A stretch of 64,000 nucleotides of DNA from Lenzites betulinus (lineage: Eukaryota > Basidiomycota > Agaricomycetes > Polyporales > Polyporaceae), in contig JABYQU010000031.1 of assembly GCA_022264855.1 (NCBI GenBank), positions 248,001 to 312,000 on the forward strand. Direction: 5' to 3'. Shown piece by piece: positions 33,890-47,413 of this stretch. The translations under genes and the position numbers were made by a program. Numbering within the stretch: the stretch's first letter is position 1; the number at the start of each line of letters is the position of its first letter. The notes below the pieces were generated by a model. The model was not told the DNA's origin and made no database searches. It saw only the letters and a list, made by a program, of their open reading frames with translations.

Positions 33890-36800
33890 TCAAGCTTCAT
33901 GTATCTTCCCCTTCTCAGACATGTCTACAACTTGGGGCTCTACTGCTGGGTCTGTTGGGTTTGTGGGCTTATTCGGCTTCAGATCTTCCGGCAGGAGGAC
34001 TAGGAACGTGCAAGGGTAAGCTCTACGAATGGTTGCCAGCGATACGCTGTTAACTCACTGGCGCGGTCGATGGCAACGGGCAGTCCACGATGACGCCCCC
34101 GAACCATGATGATGATGACCACAACCTTCGATAATGGGCCGAACGCCCCGGAGAACCCGAAGTTCTCCGTCGGAATGCCGAGCGTCAGGCCAATCCCACC
34201 GAACGCCGACACAAGTTCGAACACTAGACAACAGCGGTCAGTCAGTTAAGACATCCATCAAAGCAGTAAGTTCAAGTTACTCACCAACACGGAAAACATT
34301 GAACCAGGGGGCATTCGAGTCGTCCATGATCTTCGCGCGTTCGATGATGCATATGAAGAAGATGGCCGCGACGAGCCACCAGATGTCGAACCCTAGCTGC
34401 CGCCTGAGATGCCAGCCGAAGTACTTGCCGATGCGCTCGCGTCGCGGCTGCTTCTCGTCGAGATTGGGCTCCTCATCCTCATCTTCTGCGCTCGCTTCGA
34501 AGACGCCAAGACTCTTCTCTTCATATCTATGGATCCCCGGCTATGTGAGAATGCGATGAATGCTAAGGCCTGATGAACTTACACGTTGGTAGAGCGGATA
34601 CTCAGTGCCACCTGAGTCAATGTAAATCTGACATGTTCTGTTAGGCTATGGACCACACGTACCGGGTAGATAGCGATATACATCATGACGATGCAGAGGA
34701 ACCTGCAAAAAGTGTTAGCTCTACGGCACGCCCCAGGAAGTTACAGGATGTACGAGACGTACTGGAAGGAAGGCGCCAACGACGCAATCGAAACGATAGG
34801 GAAACCCGAAGCCCGTACGGCGAACGACTGGAACAAGCCGGCGACCACCCGCGTCCAAGGCGGGAGCGACTCCGTAACGTCCAACCCGATGTCAAGGACA
34901 ATGAAGCACACCAGCTCGAAAGCGCTTGCCAAGTAACATCTGTTAGAAGGAATCTCGGCATGTTTTGAAACACAAAACTCACGTGAAGAACAGCAGTGTC
35001 GCGACAAGGTACCATGTCACATGGGAAGGGAAGAGATACAGGAAGCACCTGAGATGAAGGATTAATCAGAGCTGTTATGGATTGGCGCATTACTCGATGC
35101 TCACCGCCGAGGATGGTCAAGTAGGAAGTCGAGTGCGAGGTCTTTCTTTGAGCCTGGCGTGACCACTTTCGTATACAACCAGCTGGACAACATAAAATCA
35201 GCGCGCAAAATGAGATGAGTCTCTGATAAACAACCTACATCACCAAGCGCAAGCTGAGAGGCGGGATGGGTAAGTGATAAGTCACGTATACACCGACAGA
35301 CGACTTACAAGATTGGCTAATAGAAACTTTGGTCAGTAACGGCGCCACAATGTTATTCAACAAACTCACTAGGCCGTGGTTTCCCGCGAGAATGACGAAT
35401 AGCAAGGCGACTGCAATGCGGTCTTAGCTGAGTTCATGGACAGTGCGAGTTTTGCTCCTACAGATCATCAGATAGGCCTTCTGGAAGGGGACCATCCCTC
35501 TGAGTGTGGTGCGTTAGATAGGGTCTGTGTATCAAAGACGGGAAGCACCCACTCGTCAACCAAGCTCATCCCACCTCCGGTGTAGGCGCCAACAATCTGG
35601 CTGTCACTAGTGTCGGTAATGCTCTTCGTTTGAGATCGTACTAGACGACTTACAAGAGCGTGAACCTGTATAGCATGTCTTAGAAGAATGTGTCAAATGC
35701 AAAGGTCGCGCACATACCATGACTTATTCACCAATCGGGGCTGGGCCGCGAAAACGTCGTCGTAGCTGTGACTTGTCGACAGCCAAGGCGCAATGAGGAT
35801 GAACGACAGCAATTGGGTCCCAATGAAATACTAAGATACGGTGAGGACCGTTCGTCAGATACTCCATATGGACGCTCACCAAAATGACAATATAGCTCAG
35901 GAGCTTGAGCGCTCGGTATCTGCGCATATAGTCAGGTACCTGCCGAGCTGCTATGCACGACGATACTCACTCAATGCCGCCAAGTTCTTCCAACTGTTCG
36001 TCCGCCAGTTCCTCGGTGTGGAAGTCACCGTTTCGGCCAATCACAAGATCTTTCAGGTCCTCGCCTAACCACTTCATGGGCTTCGACGGCTTGGTTTCCT
36101 GGAGCGTCAACTCGGCCAGCCACTTATGGACCTTAGGGAAGAAGGCCCGCAGGAACCGTCTAGCTAGTTCTAATGGGCCTGGGAAGCCACCGAGGCCCTG
36201 ATCCTTGTTGCGTTGACCGAGCGCCGCGTGGCCGGGCAACAGCGGCTCCTCCTTCGGTGGAACGATGATCGTACGACGGCGGGGCACGGGCACACCTGCG
36301 GGCACATGCATCAGTCATACACCGTAGCCTGTGCATCCAGGCATGCCCCACCTGGTCTCCGCCTAATTGTGCCGACGTCGCCGATGCCTTGGTATGACGG
36401 GAACTGGAACTGCACATGCCCACTTTGCATAGAGGTCGGCGACTGCAGGGGAATGGCCCCAGAGCGCGGCGACGACGTGAACGACTGCGCGTCCGCGATG
36501 ATACCCCGTTCTTCCGCCTCGTTGTTGAACATCGTAGGGTCCTCCGAGGGCGAAGCCCGCATCGGCGAGTCGATCTGGATGTGAATGTGCGAGCTCGAGT
36601 CGCTCGTCAACGCGCGGTCCTTATTTTCATCTGTCGTCTGACCACCTTCAGTGCTGTCCGCGTTACCCAGCGCAATCCCAAGGCCAAGACCAGTAGTGGC
36701 ACCGCCGGCAAGCGCAGCTCCGATCCCATCGGACGCCTCTATCGCGTGGCTGCCATGGTGTGCGTGTTTCTCGCCTGCCTCCACATGCCAGAGGGGGACT

Positions 36801-37569
36801 GAATGGCTCACGCCGGTTACGATTTTCGACACCCGATCGCGCATTGACTGAAGCACGGTCTTCTTCCGTTCCCTAGCAATGATATGCTCTCGGAAGTAGT
36901 GCAGGCGAACCAGAACCATGACCCAAGCGACGATTGTCTGCACATGACAAGAGATGTCATCAAACGAAACAGCTCCGAGGAAGAAGTGGAACTCACCACA
37001 TCTCCCATGATCATGAGCACGAGCAGGATCACCTGCTGTAGAACCGTGAGGGTGCTCAGGTTGACCGTCGCCAGCCCGGTGACGGTCAGGGCCGAGTAGC
37101 ATAAGAATACCGAATCAATGAACGCTGCCGAAGGCATGTTAGACCCTTTTGTACATCACCGGAAGTCTAGATAGATAACAGGACGTCATCGGCAAGACGA
37201 GGGGTTCGAGAGGGCCAACTTGTAGGTACAGAGCGCTGACGGTCGATCACGCAGTGCACCTCAACCACACCGTGACAGAACCATGCCGCAAACGTCAACC
37301 ATCCGACCGCACAGTTCAACGTGGCGGTCCTCAGGCCTCAAGTCCGACAAGCCGTCCCATAACCTCTTGGCATCCTCTATTCGGGCTTCGTAGGGCAAAA
37401 CAGAGTACTCACGTATGTGGAATTCGCCATTGACTCCATAGAATATACCAGCCGCGATGAGAGGAACGAAGGTGAAGTAGATAAGGTGGAGACGGAAGAA
37501 GTTTGCTTCCTCCTCGATCCACTGGCGAGCTCGAGCATAGGCGTACCAAAGCGTGTCGAAAATGGCCAT
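33890..37569 (-). CDS. Trk-type high-affinity potassium transporter
   Basis: This is a plasma-membrane K+ uptake protein of the fungal Trk1/Trk2 family, roughly 850-900 aa in 15 or more exons. The four M1-P-M2 units can be followed. Unit 1: FRLHLIYFTFVPLIAAGIFY, then the filter loop SVFLCYSALTVTGLATVNLS. Unit 2: YRALKLLSYIVILYFIGTQL, then YTGGGMSLVDEGMVPF. Unit 3: TAFELVCFIVLDIGLDVTES, then SFAVRASGFPIVSIASLAP. Unit 4: WWLVAAIFFICIIERAKI, then SAFGGIGLTLGIP and the conserved VRGRHRGLPVAIDRA. The long hydrophilic loop between units 1 and 2 (Gly/Ser-rich, with SDSSSHIHIQIDSP) is characteristic of fungal Trk proteins and is probably regulatory. The C-terminus VVDMSEKGKIHEA follows a last intron. 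Many exons are short, so single-exon boundaries remain approximate. Confidence 0.87.
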
Positions 37570-38647
37570 CCGCTGACCGGCTGTGGCGAGCTTCTGAGGC
37601 GGAGAGGTTCGACAGCAAGGACGGAGTCGGAGGGAAGGCGCTGCGGCGCACAAGGGGTGGACTGAGAAGCAAGAGAAGGACCACACGTGTAGAAAGTAGG
37701 ACGCCGAGGTAAAGCCCGGACAAGGCTGTCTGAGCGGGTAACGAGGTCTCAATTAATCTCGTGCATGACATGCTGGAAAGGCCCGTCCCACAGCGCCCAC
37801 AGCATCCCGATTGCAGCATCAGATCAATGTCAAGTCCGGAGTTCTATCCGTGATAGTCCGACGCGTCGCGGAATGCAGTAAAGTAGCTGAGTGTTGCATG
37901 GCAGTTGTATGAAGACTCCGAAGAGGGCGTCTTGCTCGGCCGTCAGGCTGTGGTCATGCCAAGCGGCAGTCATCGAGGGGACGAATTTATGTTCCGAGTG
38001 TACGTTGATTATGATCGGGCTACAAGCGTGAGCTGTACGGGCGCTTATTCAACCTGCGATCGACGCGCAAGGCCCCGCGTTTTCCGGAGCGGAATTCGAA
38101 TCTGCCATGCAGCTGTACATTACGACGCTGTACCGTGTACAACGCGCGCGCCGCGAGGTGCACCTTGAGGCAGCCGGATGCTTAGGAGTTCCGCGAGGTC
38201 ACGATACAGTTAGGATGTGGCGTGGTGTGGGTGCTCATATAGTTTCTATGCAATGTTGTTCAGCTCCGAGCCAGGAAACCAGAGACTGGTCGACTCGCCA
38301 GCTATAGGTAATCTAGGGCCGAACGCCCGGTGCATAACTGCTTGACATTTATATTTGGTACTTCCACTTTTACAACAGCGGCCGAAGCGTACGACTACGA
38401 TATTACAGACGACGTACACTACGCATAACGGAAACGCCCGAGACCGATAACTTAAGCGTATACGAGAGCGGCGGGAGATCCAGATGCGCGAGGTATAGAC
38501 TATAAAGAGAGGTATGTACAGTATTAATATGCGATACGTATAAAAAGCTCGAACGAAGCCCAGAGAGATAGGGAGAAATCCAGGTAAGGTATGCGTATGC
38601 TTCCGTGCCATCCCAGGTCACAGCGTCCATGGCGCCGCTATACCGTA
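37570..38647. other. Intergenic: Trk promoter and 3' region of next gene
   Basis: This 1.08-kb gap lies between two minus-strand genes. It contains many TATAC/GTATA stretches near 38450-38560. No open frame has coding character. Confidence 0.45.
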
Positions 38648-41429
38648 TCATAGCCCGTGCGCGAAGCTCACGACCGGGGAGGTTTGCGCAGGGGAGTCCG
38701 GGCCCGGGCTTGACGGCGCGGTGTAGAACGTCGTGAGGGATACGGCAGAGCTGCAGCAGTCGGAGTCGCTGTCCGTAGCGCCATCAGCTGCCCCCGGGAG
38801 GATGACAGATGAAGCGTTCGCGGCGCAAAGCGTGTTGAGCTTGAGCACGGGGGGATCGATCGCTACACCAGGTGAGCTCGACGCCCAATTGCGCGTCGCG
38901 TCGTGCAGGGTCGACGAAGAGGGGGAAGCTGTAACAGTGGAGGTCGAGTCTACTGACCGGCGTCGGACCACCGGCCTGATCCTCCATCCTGAAGGCACCT
39001 CCGAGTTGGCCCACTCGTCGCCGAAGTCACAACCTGACCATGGCTCTCCGAGTGACGATGGCGAGATATCTAGGCTTCCTTTCAGCGCAGGCTCCTCAAT
39101 AGGACGAGTCTCCGTATGTGCGAAGAGATCCCGTATGTCTGTACCCAGGGGGAGATGGCTTAGATGGCAGTCGTTCGAACGGCTTGTCCATGTTCCCCCG
39201 TACGATCGGACCGAGGCTGGTGAGTCCGTCGTTGTCTGTGGTAGCCGAGGTGACGGCGGGAGCGACTTGTGCGAACGTGCAACCAGTGACAATGGGGAGT
39301 CCTTCGGGGGAACGGGTGGAGCTCGCGGTGAAGGGAGAGCGGGAAGCGCACGACTTGGCGGTGGGAACGGCGGCGGAAGGGTTCTCGGAGGCAGCGGGAA
39401 CGAGGATATGGTCGGAGACGGCGGAGACTGAGAACTGACACGTCGTCCAGACTTCGAAGGCGAGGAAGCCGAGCGTCCAGGGGAGGAAGTCGGGGTGGAC
39501 GGAGTCCGTCCTGGCGGGGAAGACGCGGCTGGGGTGCTGAATGGCGACCAAGCGGACGGGGGCCCAATTCGCCTTGGAGTGGGCGGCAGCAGGACGGCGG
39601 GGCTCTGGCCTGAGTAGACAGAGCATGACGAAGGAAAGGTAAACGCAGCTGACACAGGCGATGCAGGCATACTGTTCCTCGTCCGTTTGAGAGGACCTGT
39701 CGCCTTCACTCTGTCTTCGTCCCAGGTGGGACTACGGTAGAGGCCCGCTGGCGGGGACGTCTGTGATGACGCCCGGCGTGATACAGGCGGGGTAGGCGGG
39801 CGTGGAGTTCCCTCAATAGGGATCGAGATGTCCGCCTTCGCGAAGGGATCCTCTTCCGGGGTAAGAACGCGACCGATCGCGAGCGCGTCCTCTTCGGCCT
39901 CCGCAAACGAACGGTCCATCTCCAGCCCGCCTGGGAAGACATATGGCTGGGAACGTGGGAACGCCGTGGTCGGAGAGACCGGGGTGGTCGGGGAAGGGAG
40001 CGATGACAGGGTCGATGGCGAAGAATGCGCCGAGGCCGGATCGGGACCCGTCGCAATGCTGAGGTTCAGCTTGGAGCGTGCCTGCGTACGCATCTTACTC
40101 GGGAATGCAATGCTGACGATGCTCGAGATCTTCGAAGAGATACTGGAACTCGACCTTGTACTCGCCTAAAATGGTAATGAGCATTGCAAATTTCAGGAAC
40201 ACAGCATTTAGACTCACCGTTGAGTTACTCTGGGCGCTTCCGCGACGTTCAAAGACATACGCCGGAGGCAGAGGAGCGTCGAGGTCCTCCAGACTATCGC
40301 TCCCAAACGGACCCATGATTGCCGGATTCTGACGACCCGGAACGGGAGGCGCATCCCTTGGACAGGTGAAGGGCGAAGGTGTGCGCCCGTCACGCGGCAC
40401 GTCCCAGAAGGCGGAATCACCTACGCCCAGCTTGGCGAGCACATTCTCATCAGACTTGGAGTTGCCTTTGCGACCCCCGCGGCCGAAGAGGCCCTGTCCC
40501 CCGCTCTTGGACTTGCGCAACGGGGGAAGTCGCGTATGTATGCGGGGCCCCCCCCCTGGTGCGGGAGTGCTAGGGCGACTATAGTGCGGCACGGCGGGCT
40601 TCGCGACCTGGTAGCCAGTGTCCTCGAAGAAGGAGGGAAGACCTTCTCCGGAGAGGACCGCGTGAGCGCTGTTGGACGACGTCACACGCGAGAGGGGATG
40701 CACGGTGGAAGCCGATGTGGACGGCCGACTATATGCGCGTTTATGCTTCTGGGGGGAGTCGTCGAAGAAGGACCGAAGGCCGGATGAGGCGGAGCTCGTC
40801 CCGGCGGACGTGTTGGGACGTGTTTCGCGGCCAGGGAGGGGAGGAGGTGTGGTTTCACGTTTGAAGAAGCGTGCAGCGCGGGGGAGGCTATCCGCGCGGG
40901 AGCGCGGGCGAGAGCTGGGGCGGTCGAGGTTGAGGTTGACCATGCTGAGGGGAGAGAGCGAGCGAGAGATGGTGGAGGAAGGAATGAGAGTGGGTGAAAT
41001 GGAGAGCAGGGTGAGGGGCTCAAAAGGAACCGGGGAAGGAGAGTTGCGAGACTCAGAAGGGGCACGTGGTCGGAGAACGAAGGCGGACGCGCGAGTGCGG
41101 ACTTGGTGGAACACGCGCAGGGCAGTAATCGTTCTGGAACGCGACCTTCTCTGCCGTGGCGACAGTTGGGGAGAGTCGCCGTCCAGACTGGGAGAGCGTG
41201 GGCCACGATGGTCGTCGTCTGTTTCGCTCTCAAACCCACCGGTTGATGCGAGATCGTCGAAACCGCCAGGAAGGGCAGGGGGATGAGGCGAAGGAGGGGT
41301 AAAGGAGAGTGCAGGCCGTGGAGACGGCGAAGAGAGGTCCGCATCGTGGAGATTGAATGCGGAGCTGAGGAGGTCGCTGAACTCCTGGACGGTGAAAGGA
41401 GAGGCACGGGCGTCCGTGGCGAGCGACAT
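38648..41429 (-). CDS. Large disordered Ser/Pro-rich protein, unknown function
   Basis: Two exons (40218-41429 and 38648-40165) give 909 aa. I recognise no folded domain. The sequence is dominated by Ser, Pro, Arg and Thr, with many SP/TP and RxxS sites. The N-terminus MSLATDARASPFTVQEFSDL has a short helix-like segment, LLSSAFNLHDADLS. Other stretches that look ordered are RTITALRVFHQVRTRASAF and SISSKISSIVSIAFPSKMR, the latter directly after the intron. Several PPPPxP/PPxPP runs (for example TLPPPFPPPSRALPALP) could bind SH3 domains. The composition recalls fungal polarity, septin or RhoGTPase-pathway adaptors, but that is only a suggestion. The start is the first ATG, preceded by a 50-base GT/GA-rich leader. 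Confidence 0.75.
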
Positions 41430-43517
41430 AGCTGAACGGAACGTGAAGGAGAGTGGGTGTGAGCTATATACTTGTGTGGGGGTGGTGGTGGTAAGAGAGA
41501 AAGAGAGACATGGGCGCGGTTGCGACGGAGAGCGGGAAGGAGGCGACAGCGACGACAGAGCGGAGATATTGTTGTGTGCCGGGAGGGAGTCGAGCGCGGG
41601 CGAGGGAAGCTGGGTGCCTCGCCCGACGTCGCCCTCCATCATTCCTTGTCACCTGCCTTTCCAGGACACATCGCCCCATTCCCGGAAGTCGCCCTTCCTC
41701 CTCCAATCCCACGCTTCATTATGCCCAACGGAGGCGCTTCTTTTCTCCTCCCCCTTCTGCCATCAACCGCGCTCTGCCAAAACCGTCATGTTCGTGCCGC
41801 TCACCTCCACCGGCGGCGTGGATCGTCGCGCCCCGCATATCTCCTTTTCTTCTCTTTCTCGGGGGCTCGCACCCCGGGCTGTTGGCGCCACACCTTCTCT
41901 TGCAATGTTGTAGCGTCCATACGCGCATATGCGATTCTTCCGGGCTTCTTTGTCGCGGACATACATCCCGCCGGCGGCACGATATACAGCAAACATTGCA
42001 TCGGCATCTGCTTGATCCGACCCGAATGGCAATCGCGAAATTGCACGATTACTCGCCTCTGCTCACAATCATATTGAGTATAGCCCGGGTTAGACGAAAT
42101 TCGCTGCACACCTCTCTCAAGATCAGTATCTTTGCACCCGTATGTATTGGATAAACTGGGTCGATACACGTCGGACGTCGAACGCCCGACAACGGAGGAG
42201 CTAAAGCGGCCGAGCAACGGCGCTGCGATCGGCATCTGGGTGGTTTGGCTCGTACGCCTAATCTCGATAAGCACTGGCGCTGCTGTGACGCTCGGTTCCG
42301 TGCGATGCCCAAGGCATTCCAGCGCAAAAAATCGATTGCGTCTCGTAGCCGCATGTCCACGTCCTGCCGCATGAGGCCATATGGGACCACCGGGCCTGTA
42401 TAACAGCTACGTCATTTGCATTAGTACATACTTCCGTGTGGCATGAGGAATAGCAAGAAACGTCGACGGACTTACAAAATTGGGAGCGCGAGTTTTGCGT
42501 CGTGTCCTGTCCGAGTCGCCGCCGTCACCGCCTTCCGTCGGACCACCACTCACCGGGTCTCACTCTAGATCCAGCGTGTGCACGATGCAAGCATGGCTAT
42601 GACGAGTACGACGCGTCGTTGCTAGCTGCTCTGATCGCACCAGACAGCAGGGCATGGTCATGGCACAAATACGATGTCTTTTTGGACGTCGAGTGGCGAC
42701 ATATGACAGACGCGCCGAGCAGAAGGCTTGGGAACTCCGCCTTCGTCGGACCACTGCGGCATACCTAGTACTAAGTTGATTGCACTGTCAGTTCGTCCTA
42801 GATGCTGCCACATGACACTCGACGACTCACCTGAAAACTGAACGACCATCGGGGAGCCAGAACACAACGATCCGCATGTCTTGCAGCGCACAGGCGAGGG
42901 CCTCCAGACATCGACACGCACCATATATACGACTAGACTACAAGTACTGATACATTTGCTTCGCCGGCCGCGCACGTCCGCCCGGCGCGGGGTATTATCC
43001 AAGGCGCGGACCCGGCCTTCTTCGGGAATCAGAATCAACTCTTTCGCCCCCGCGCGCGGGGGCGGAGACGGGAAGGGTCCGTACGAGCACAAGACGGGAT
43101 GCGAACGAACGCGGAAACAGACCGTGCTGGTGGTACAAGGGAGGGCAACGGGCGCGGAAAACGTTCGCCTACACCTATACAGGGGGAGAGCGGGGGAAAG
43201 GGTGAGGATGAAGGAGGGCGAAAAGGGAGTGCAGGATGGTCATGACGCAGGTCCATGGCGTTAAGTTACGTCGCACGCGACGGTGCGGCTTGCAGGTCTC
43301 CAGCGACGACGGATAGCGTACACGTATACACAGCGAGCGAGATGGGCCTGTAAATATTGCGGGGAACGGAGGGTAGATGGGAGGCATGCGTTGGCGGGGA
43401 ACATAGCGGCGACATGGGTGACATTACTAAGCGGGCGACGTTGGTAGAACTTGAAGTTATTGTGCAGGCTTGACCGTGCGAGGCGGCGGGTACTTGGGGA
43501 ACGCGCACACGACGCGC
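41430..43517. other. 2.1-kb intergenic region
   Basis: This stretch holds the promoter of the disordered-protein gene and the 3' side of the Psp1-domain gene. CT-rich tracts occur at 41690-41770. Apart from the weak candidate at 42658-42924 I see no gene. Confidence 0.45.
42658..42924 (-). CDS. Candidate 66-aa peptide gene with one intron
   Basis: The ATG at 42922-42924 opens MVRVDVWRPSPVRCKTCGS, which carries three Cys residues spaced CxxCxxxC. A canonical intron (donor GTGAGT after 42831, acceptor CTAG before 42764) joins in frame to a second exon ending at a TGA (42658-42660). The upstream strand has TATATATGG directly before the ATG. The total is exactly 67 codons. The gene is short and isolated and has no family I know, so it could be chance. 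Confidence 0.22.
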   Translation of the reverse strand: MVRVDVWRPSPVRCKTCGSLCSGSPMVVQFSGESSSVMWQHLGRTDSAINLVLGMPQWSDEGGVPKPSARRVCHMSPLDVQKDIVFVP

Positions 43518-45746
43518 TCATTGCTCGAAGCCCCCCGCGCCACCAAGGGAAGCCATCCAGATACGCGTTTTGTACAGCCTAAACGAAAGGGGTAAGCCTA
43601 CTGCAACGGCGGGGAAAACACGGGCGCTGCGACGTACCGGAATAACTCCCGCACTAGTTCGCGGAAGTCGATCCGCTTTTCGGCGACGAAGTAGAAGGTC
43701 AGCTTACGGCGATCCCTAGAAGTGGGCAATTTAGTAAGCGTACTGGACGGCGCGTGGATAGCCGGCAAAGTCTAAAACGCACCACTGGTACTCTGCGTCG
43801 ATGACCTCCATAGGCAGCTTGCGCTGGCGCACTTTGTTTTTACACAGTTCGAGCGCCTTAGCCTCGTCCTGAGCTTTTGCCGCCAATGCCCTAGCACGAG
43901 GACGTGTCAATAACCGAAAATTATACAATAGAAGCTATAATGAAACATACTGAGTGTCCCGGTGCTGCGCCTTGCCGTATATCATCTTTGGGTTTATGTC
44001 CTTGACGCCGCCGGCGCCGGTGGCGCTCGTCGGACTCATCGGGACCCCATGGACGTCCGCATGGCCCATGTTCATGAGCTTCTGCTGCTTCTGGAACGCC
44101 TCGACCTCAGCGAGCGTAATTGTGTCGTTGACGACTTTGCCCAGGTCCTTGCCGCGGTCGGCCTCGACGATGACGAGCTCTCCGACGCGGATGTCTTGGG
44201 TGAGGTCCGTGCAGTAGAATAAGTCCGTGCGCCCCGCCTTGAATTCCACGATGTACAGCGGCCATGACGTCGGCACGGAGTGCAGGGGGAGACCCTTCCC
44301 GAGCTCCGTCAGCGGGCGTGTCGCGTCCGACGGCCGTCGCTGCATTTGCTGGGGCTGTCCATACTGACCGGGGCTGCGCAGCATAGTCGGCGAGAGCGGG
44401 GACGGCATGATGCCTTGTTCGGGGATCTGCTGGATCCCGTGCCCCGGCACGTAGCGAGCCATGAGACCCTGCGGGTTGGGTCGTGGAGCTTCCCTGGGCA
44501 GTGGGACGTCCTGTGTGTATTGATCCAAACCACGTGAGGGACTCCCGCCGGATAGACCGCTGTCGCTTGGAGACCCCACAATAGACTGGCGGGATGCAAA
44601 CTGGCTTCCTGGGGGGATGTTGAGGTGCAACGCCTGGTACGGAGACACGCGGTCGGCAGAGGGCGGGCTTCGTGATAACGGCGCATATATGGGCAAAGAC
44701 GACGGCTGCGATGGCGGTTGGATGGATGTCATCGGCCGGCCGCCTTCGTTAAGGCTCATCATCCCGAGATCGCTGGCGAGGTCGTCGTCCGTCAGCAATA
44801 GGCCGCTGCTACCGCCGTACGAAGCAGAATGCTGGAAGTTCCCTGGGCGGGTGTTCTCCTCCGGGAAGTCTTGAAAGTCTGAGGAAGGCGCATTGAAGCC
44901 TACAATAGGCCTTCGAGGTTGGACGACGCTGACGCTATGCCGTCGACTCGTCGTTCCGCTGCCCCCGCCACCATTTTCGTCCCGTGGAGGGTTCATGCCC
45001 GACCACAGCTCGCGGAATGCAGACCCGTCGTCCAATAGAATCTGTCCCACATCTCGTACGAACGGGCTCATGTTCGAGGGGTCCGCGATATTGCCTCCAG
45101 TATACCCGTTCGACGGCGACCGGCCGATGGCGCCGAGCGATCCATAGCGACTACCGCTGGTAGGCGTCTTGAAGTCGTACCTAGAGGGAATGCTCTGCGG
45201 CGTCGCGCCATCCCACTGCCCGAATTGATTAGGGAAGCCACTGCCGATCGCGCCAGGACGCGAGGTCGCGAGCGACTGGGAACGACTACGGGTAGGATCG
45301 GCGGCGTAAGTGCGTCCGCGAAGCGACATGCTTGAGCGAGGAAAACGTTCGTCGAACGGATCGTACGGATCCTGAATGTCGCTGAGCGCTTCAGACTCGT
45401 CGTCCTCGAAGGTAGACGCGAAGCGGGAGTCACGCATTGCGGATGAGAAGGGGCTATGGGTACTTAAAGGCGAGGACGAGAAGGAAGCGCTGCGCGTGGG
45501 AACCGACTGGGGGAGGGGATTGAGCCCGGACGAGAAGCGACCCCAGGCTCCCGCCCCAGGCCCGCCAGAGTTGTTGCGCACGGGCTGAGGCGGGGGCGCA
45601 ACAAAGCTATGCGAGCGGGGAGGCTGGCTGGCGGCGCGTTCGCGCAAACTTAAGGTATTCGGTGTGTCGGAGCCATGGGACGAGAGGAAGCGGTTCTGGC
45701 GGTCGGCGTCGTCGGACGCGTGCTGCTGATGGTTGGAGGACTGCAT
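43518..45746 (-). CDS. Psp1 C-terminal domain protein
   Basis: The first exon supplies about 600 residues of mostly disordered Ser/Pro/Gly-rich sequence with phospho-site-like RSxS repeats (for example TRSRSQSLATSRP). The folded part starts at TSWPLYIVEFKAGRTDLFYC and continues VGELVIVEADRGKDLGKVV, a Psp1-C/YaaT-type domain. It ends LEVIDAEYQW-like (here PMEVIDAEYQW), DRRKLTFYFVAEKRIDFREL and RLYKTRIWMASL. Four exons are joined and the three small C-terminal exons all restore this domain. Yeast Psp1 is linked to suppression of DNA-polymerase-alpha defects and to P-body-like granules; the molecular function is not defined. The start is the first ATG in frame (45744-45746). Confidence 0.85.
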
Positions 45747-47413
45747 GAGGCCAACGGTGGGTAGGCCCAGATTGCACAGTTGCTGGTAGTTGTGGACGGT
45801 CGCCAGCTTGAAGTCGTGTGAGGGACGGGAGTGAGGGTGCTAGATCTAGGAGACGGGTGCCCGGGCTGTAGCGTACACGCTCTAGGTCGTTAGTCTGTGC
45901 GATGTGGATGAGCGTCGCGTAGCGCGGAGGAAGGAGACAGGGCGCACGGTATTCGTGAGTACTGTGTTGTACACGCGTCGACTCTACGATATTCCGACGG
46001 CGGTCTAGAGGAAAATGCGGGGGAGGTCTCGACGGGCGCAAGTCTAGCAGGAGGTCGTGAACGGGCGCGACAGGCTCAACAGGCTCGCAGGGCTCAAAAT
46101 GCTCAGCAGGCGGCGGGTCTATGGCGATGGCGAGGGTGGCGGGGCGGGGCAAGGAGGAAAGGGCACTGCGGGAGAGCAGCTGGGCAAAGCCATCGCGGTG
46201 CTAGACCAGCTGACGGCGCGAAAGCCAGAACTCGGTCACCCCTGTCCCCGATTAGGCAAGTGTGGGTCACAAGGCCGCTCTCTGCCGCTCCCCGTCCACA
46301 CTCAATTCAGTCTCAACTCCGTTCACAACGTCGTCCTTCTCTATGCTAGCCTATTCTACTCGCCCACTCTTTCCCCATCACCCCCTCCCCAGCTTCGCGA
46401 ACTCACAGCTCTCCAGCTGACTCCCATCTGACCGCTCCCGCCCCTGCGGATGATCCGGCCTAAAGCGCGCGCACTCACGCTGCCTTCGCCAAAGCCTAAA
46501 CCATGTGAACCGGTTCGCTGCACTGTCCATTCGTTCTGCGGTGCCTGGTAATGCCGGCCAGCGAGCCGTCCGCGTCGGTCGCTGCCAGCCGCGCTGTTGC
46601 CCGGATGCATTGCTTTGCACTTTGGAGCCTTTGCCTCCGCAAGAATCCGAGCTTTAAGGGGGAAAATCCCGCTAGCCTCGGTATGGGCAAGCGGTAGCCC
46701 CGCACTGCGGCCCCACCGGATGATCACGAACTCTACCAATGTGATCGATCTTGCCGCGTGCGTGTACTTAGGCGCGAGGAGATTTGGGAGTGAGCGTGAT
46801 TGTTCGCTATGAATGCCGACACCATACACAAGGTGTCGTGTAGCGCACTAGAGTGGGCGTACATTCGTTTCTGTTAACGCATTGGCAAAGGTCAGGAACG
46901 TTACAAATAAGTGAAAAAGTAAAGCTCAAGTGAGATGAGAGCGTATAATCTGTACGCGGTTCAAATACTAGCGGAGCGCAAGTACTTTTCGGCTCTTGAC
47001 AGGCGCTTAACGTTCAACTCCGGTGTGGCAGGCAGCGTCGGGAGGTCGTACACTGTCGGAACCGCTAAGCTGCACGGTTGTCATCTAAAACTTGCAACCT
47101 GTTTATACACGGTGCGAGTATAAGTATGCTTTTCATCCAACCTATCAAGGAACAACGCACCTCAGTCCGTGCCTACATACTGGCGTCGCAGGCGCTTAAG
47201 CGCTTATATCCACGGCTGAGCTCTTCGTGCGAAAGTGGAAATTGGAATCGAGTGACATGTTAGTTAGATCTTAACGTTCTAAACTTTGGCGGTTTGAACA
47301 GCGCTGCAAATACACTCTATTGTGAACCGTCATCTTGGCGCGGAGCCACAGTTCGTCAATTGCGAGCACGGTGAGTGGCAGACAATATGCGCGCGCACCT
47401 AGCAGTGCGCTAC
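45747..47413. other. 1.7-kb intergenic region
   Basis: The upstream region of the Psp1-domain gene and the 3' flank of Rgp1. Short open frames on both strands lack domains and splice support. Confidence 0.45.
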
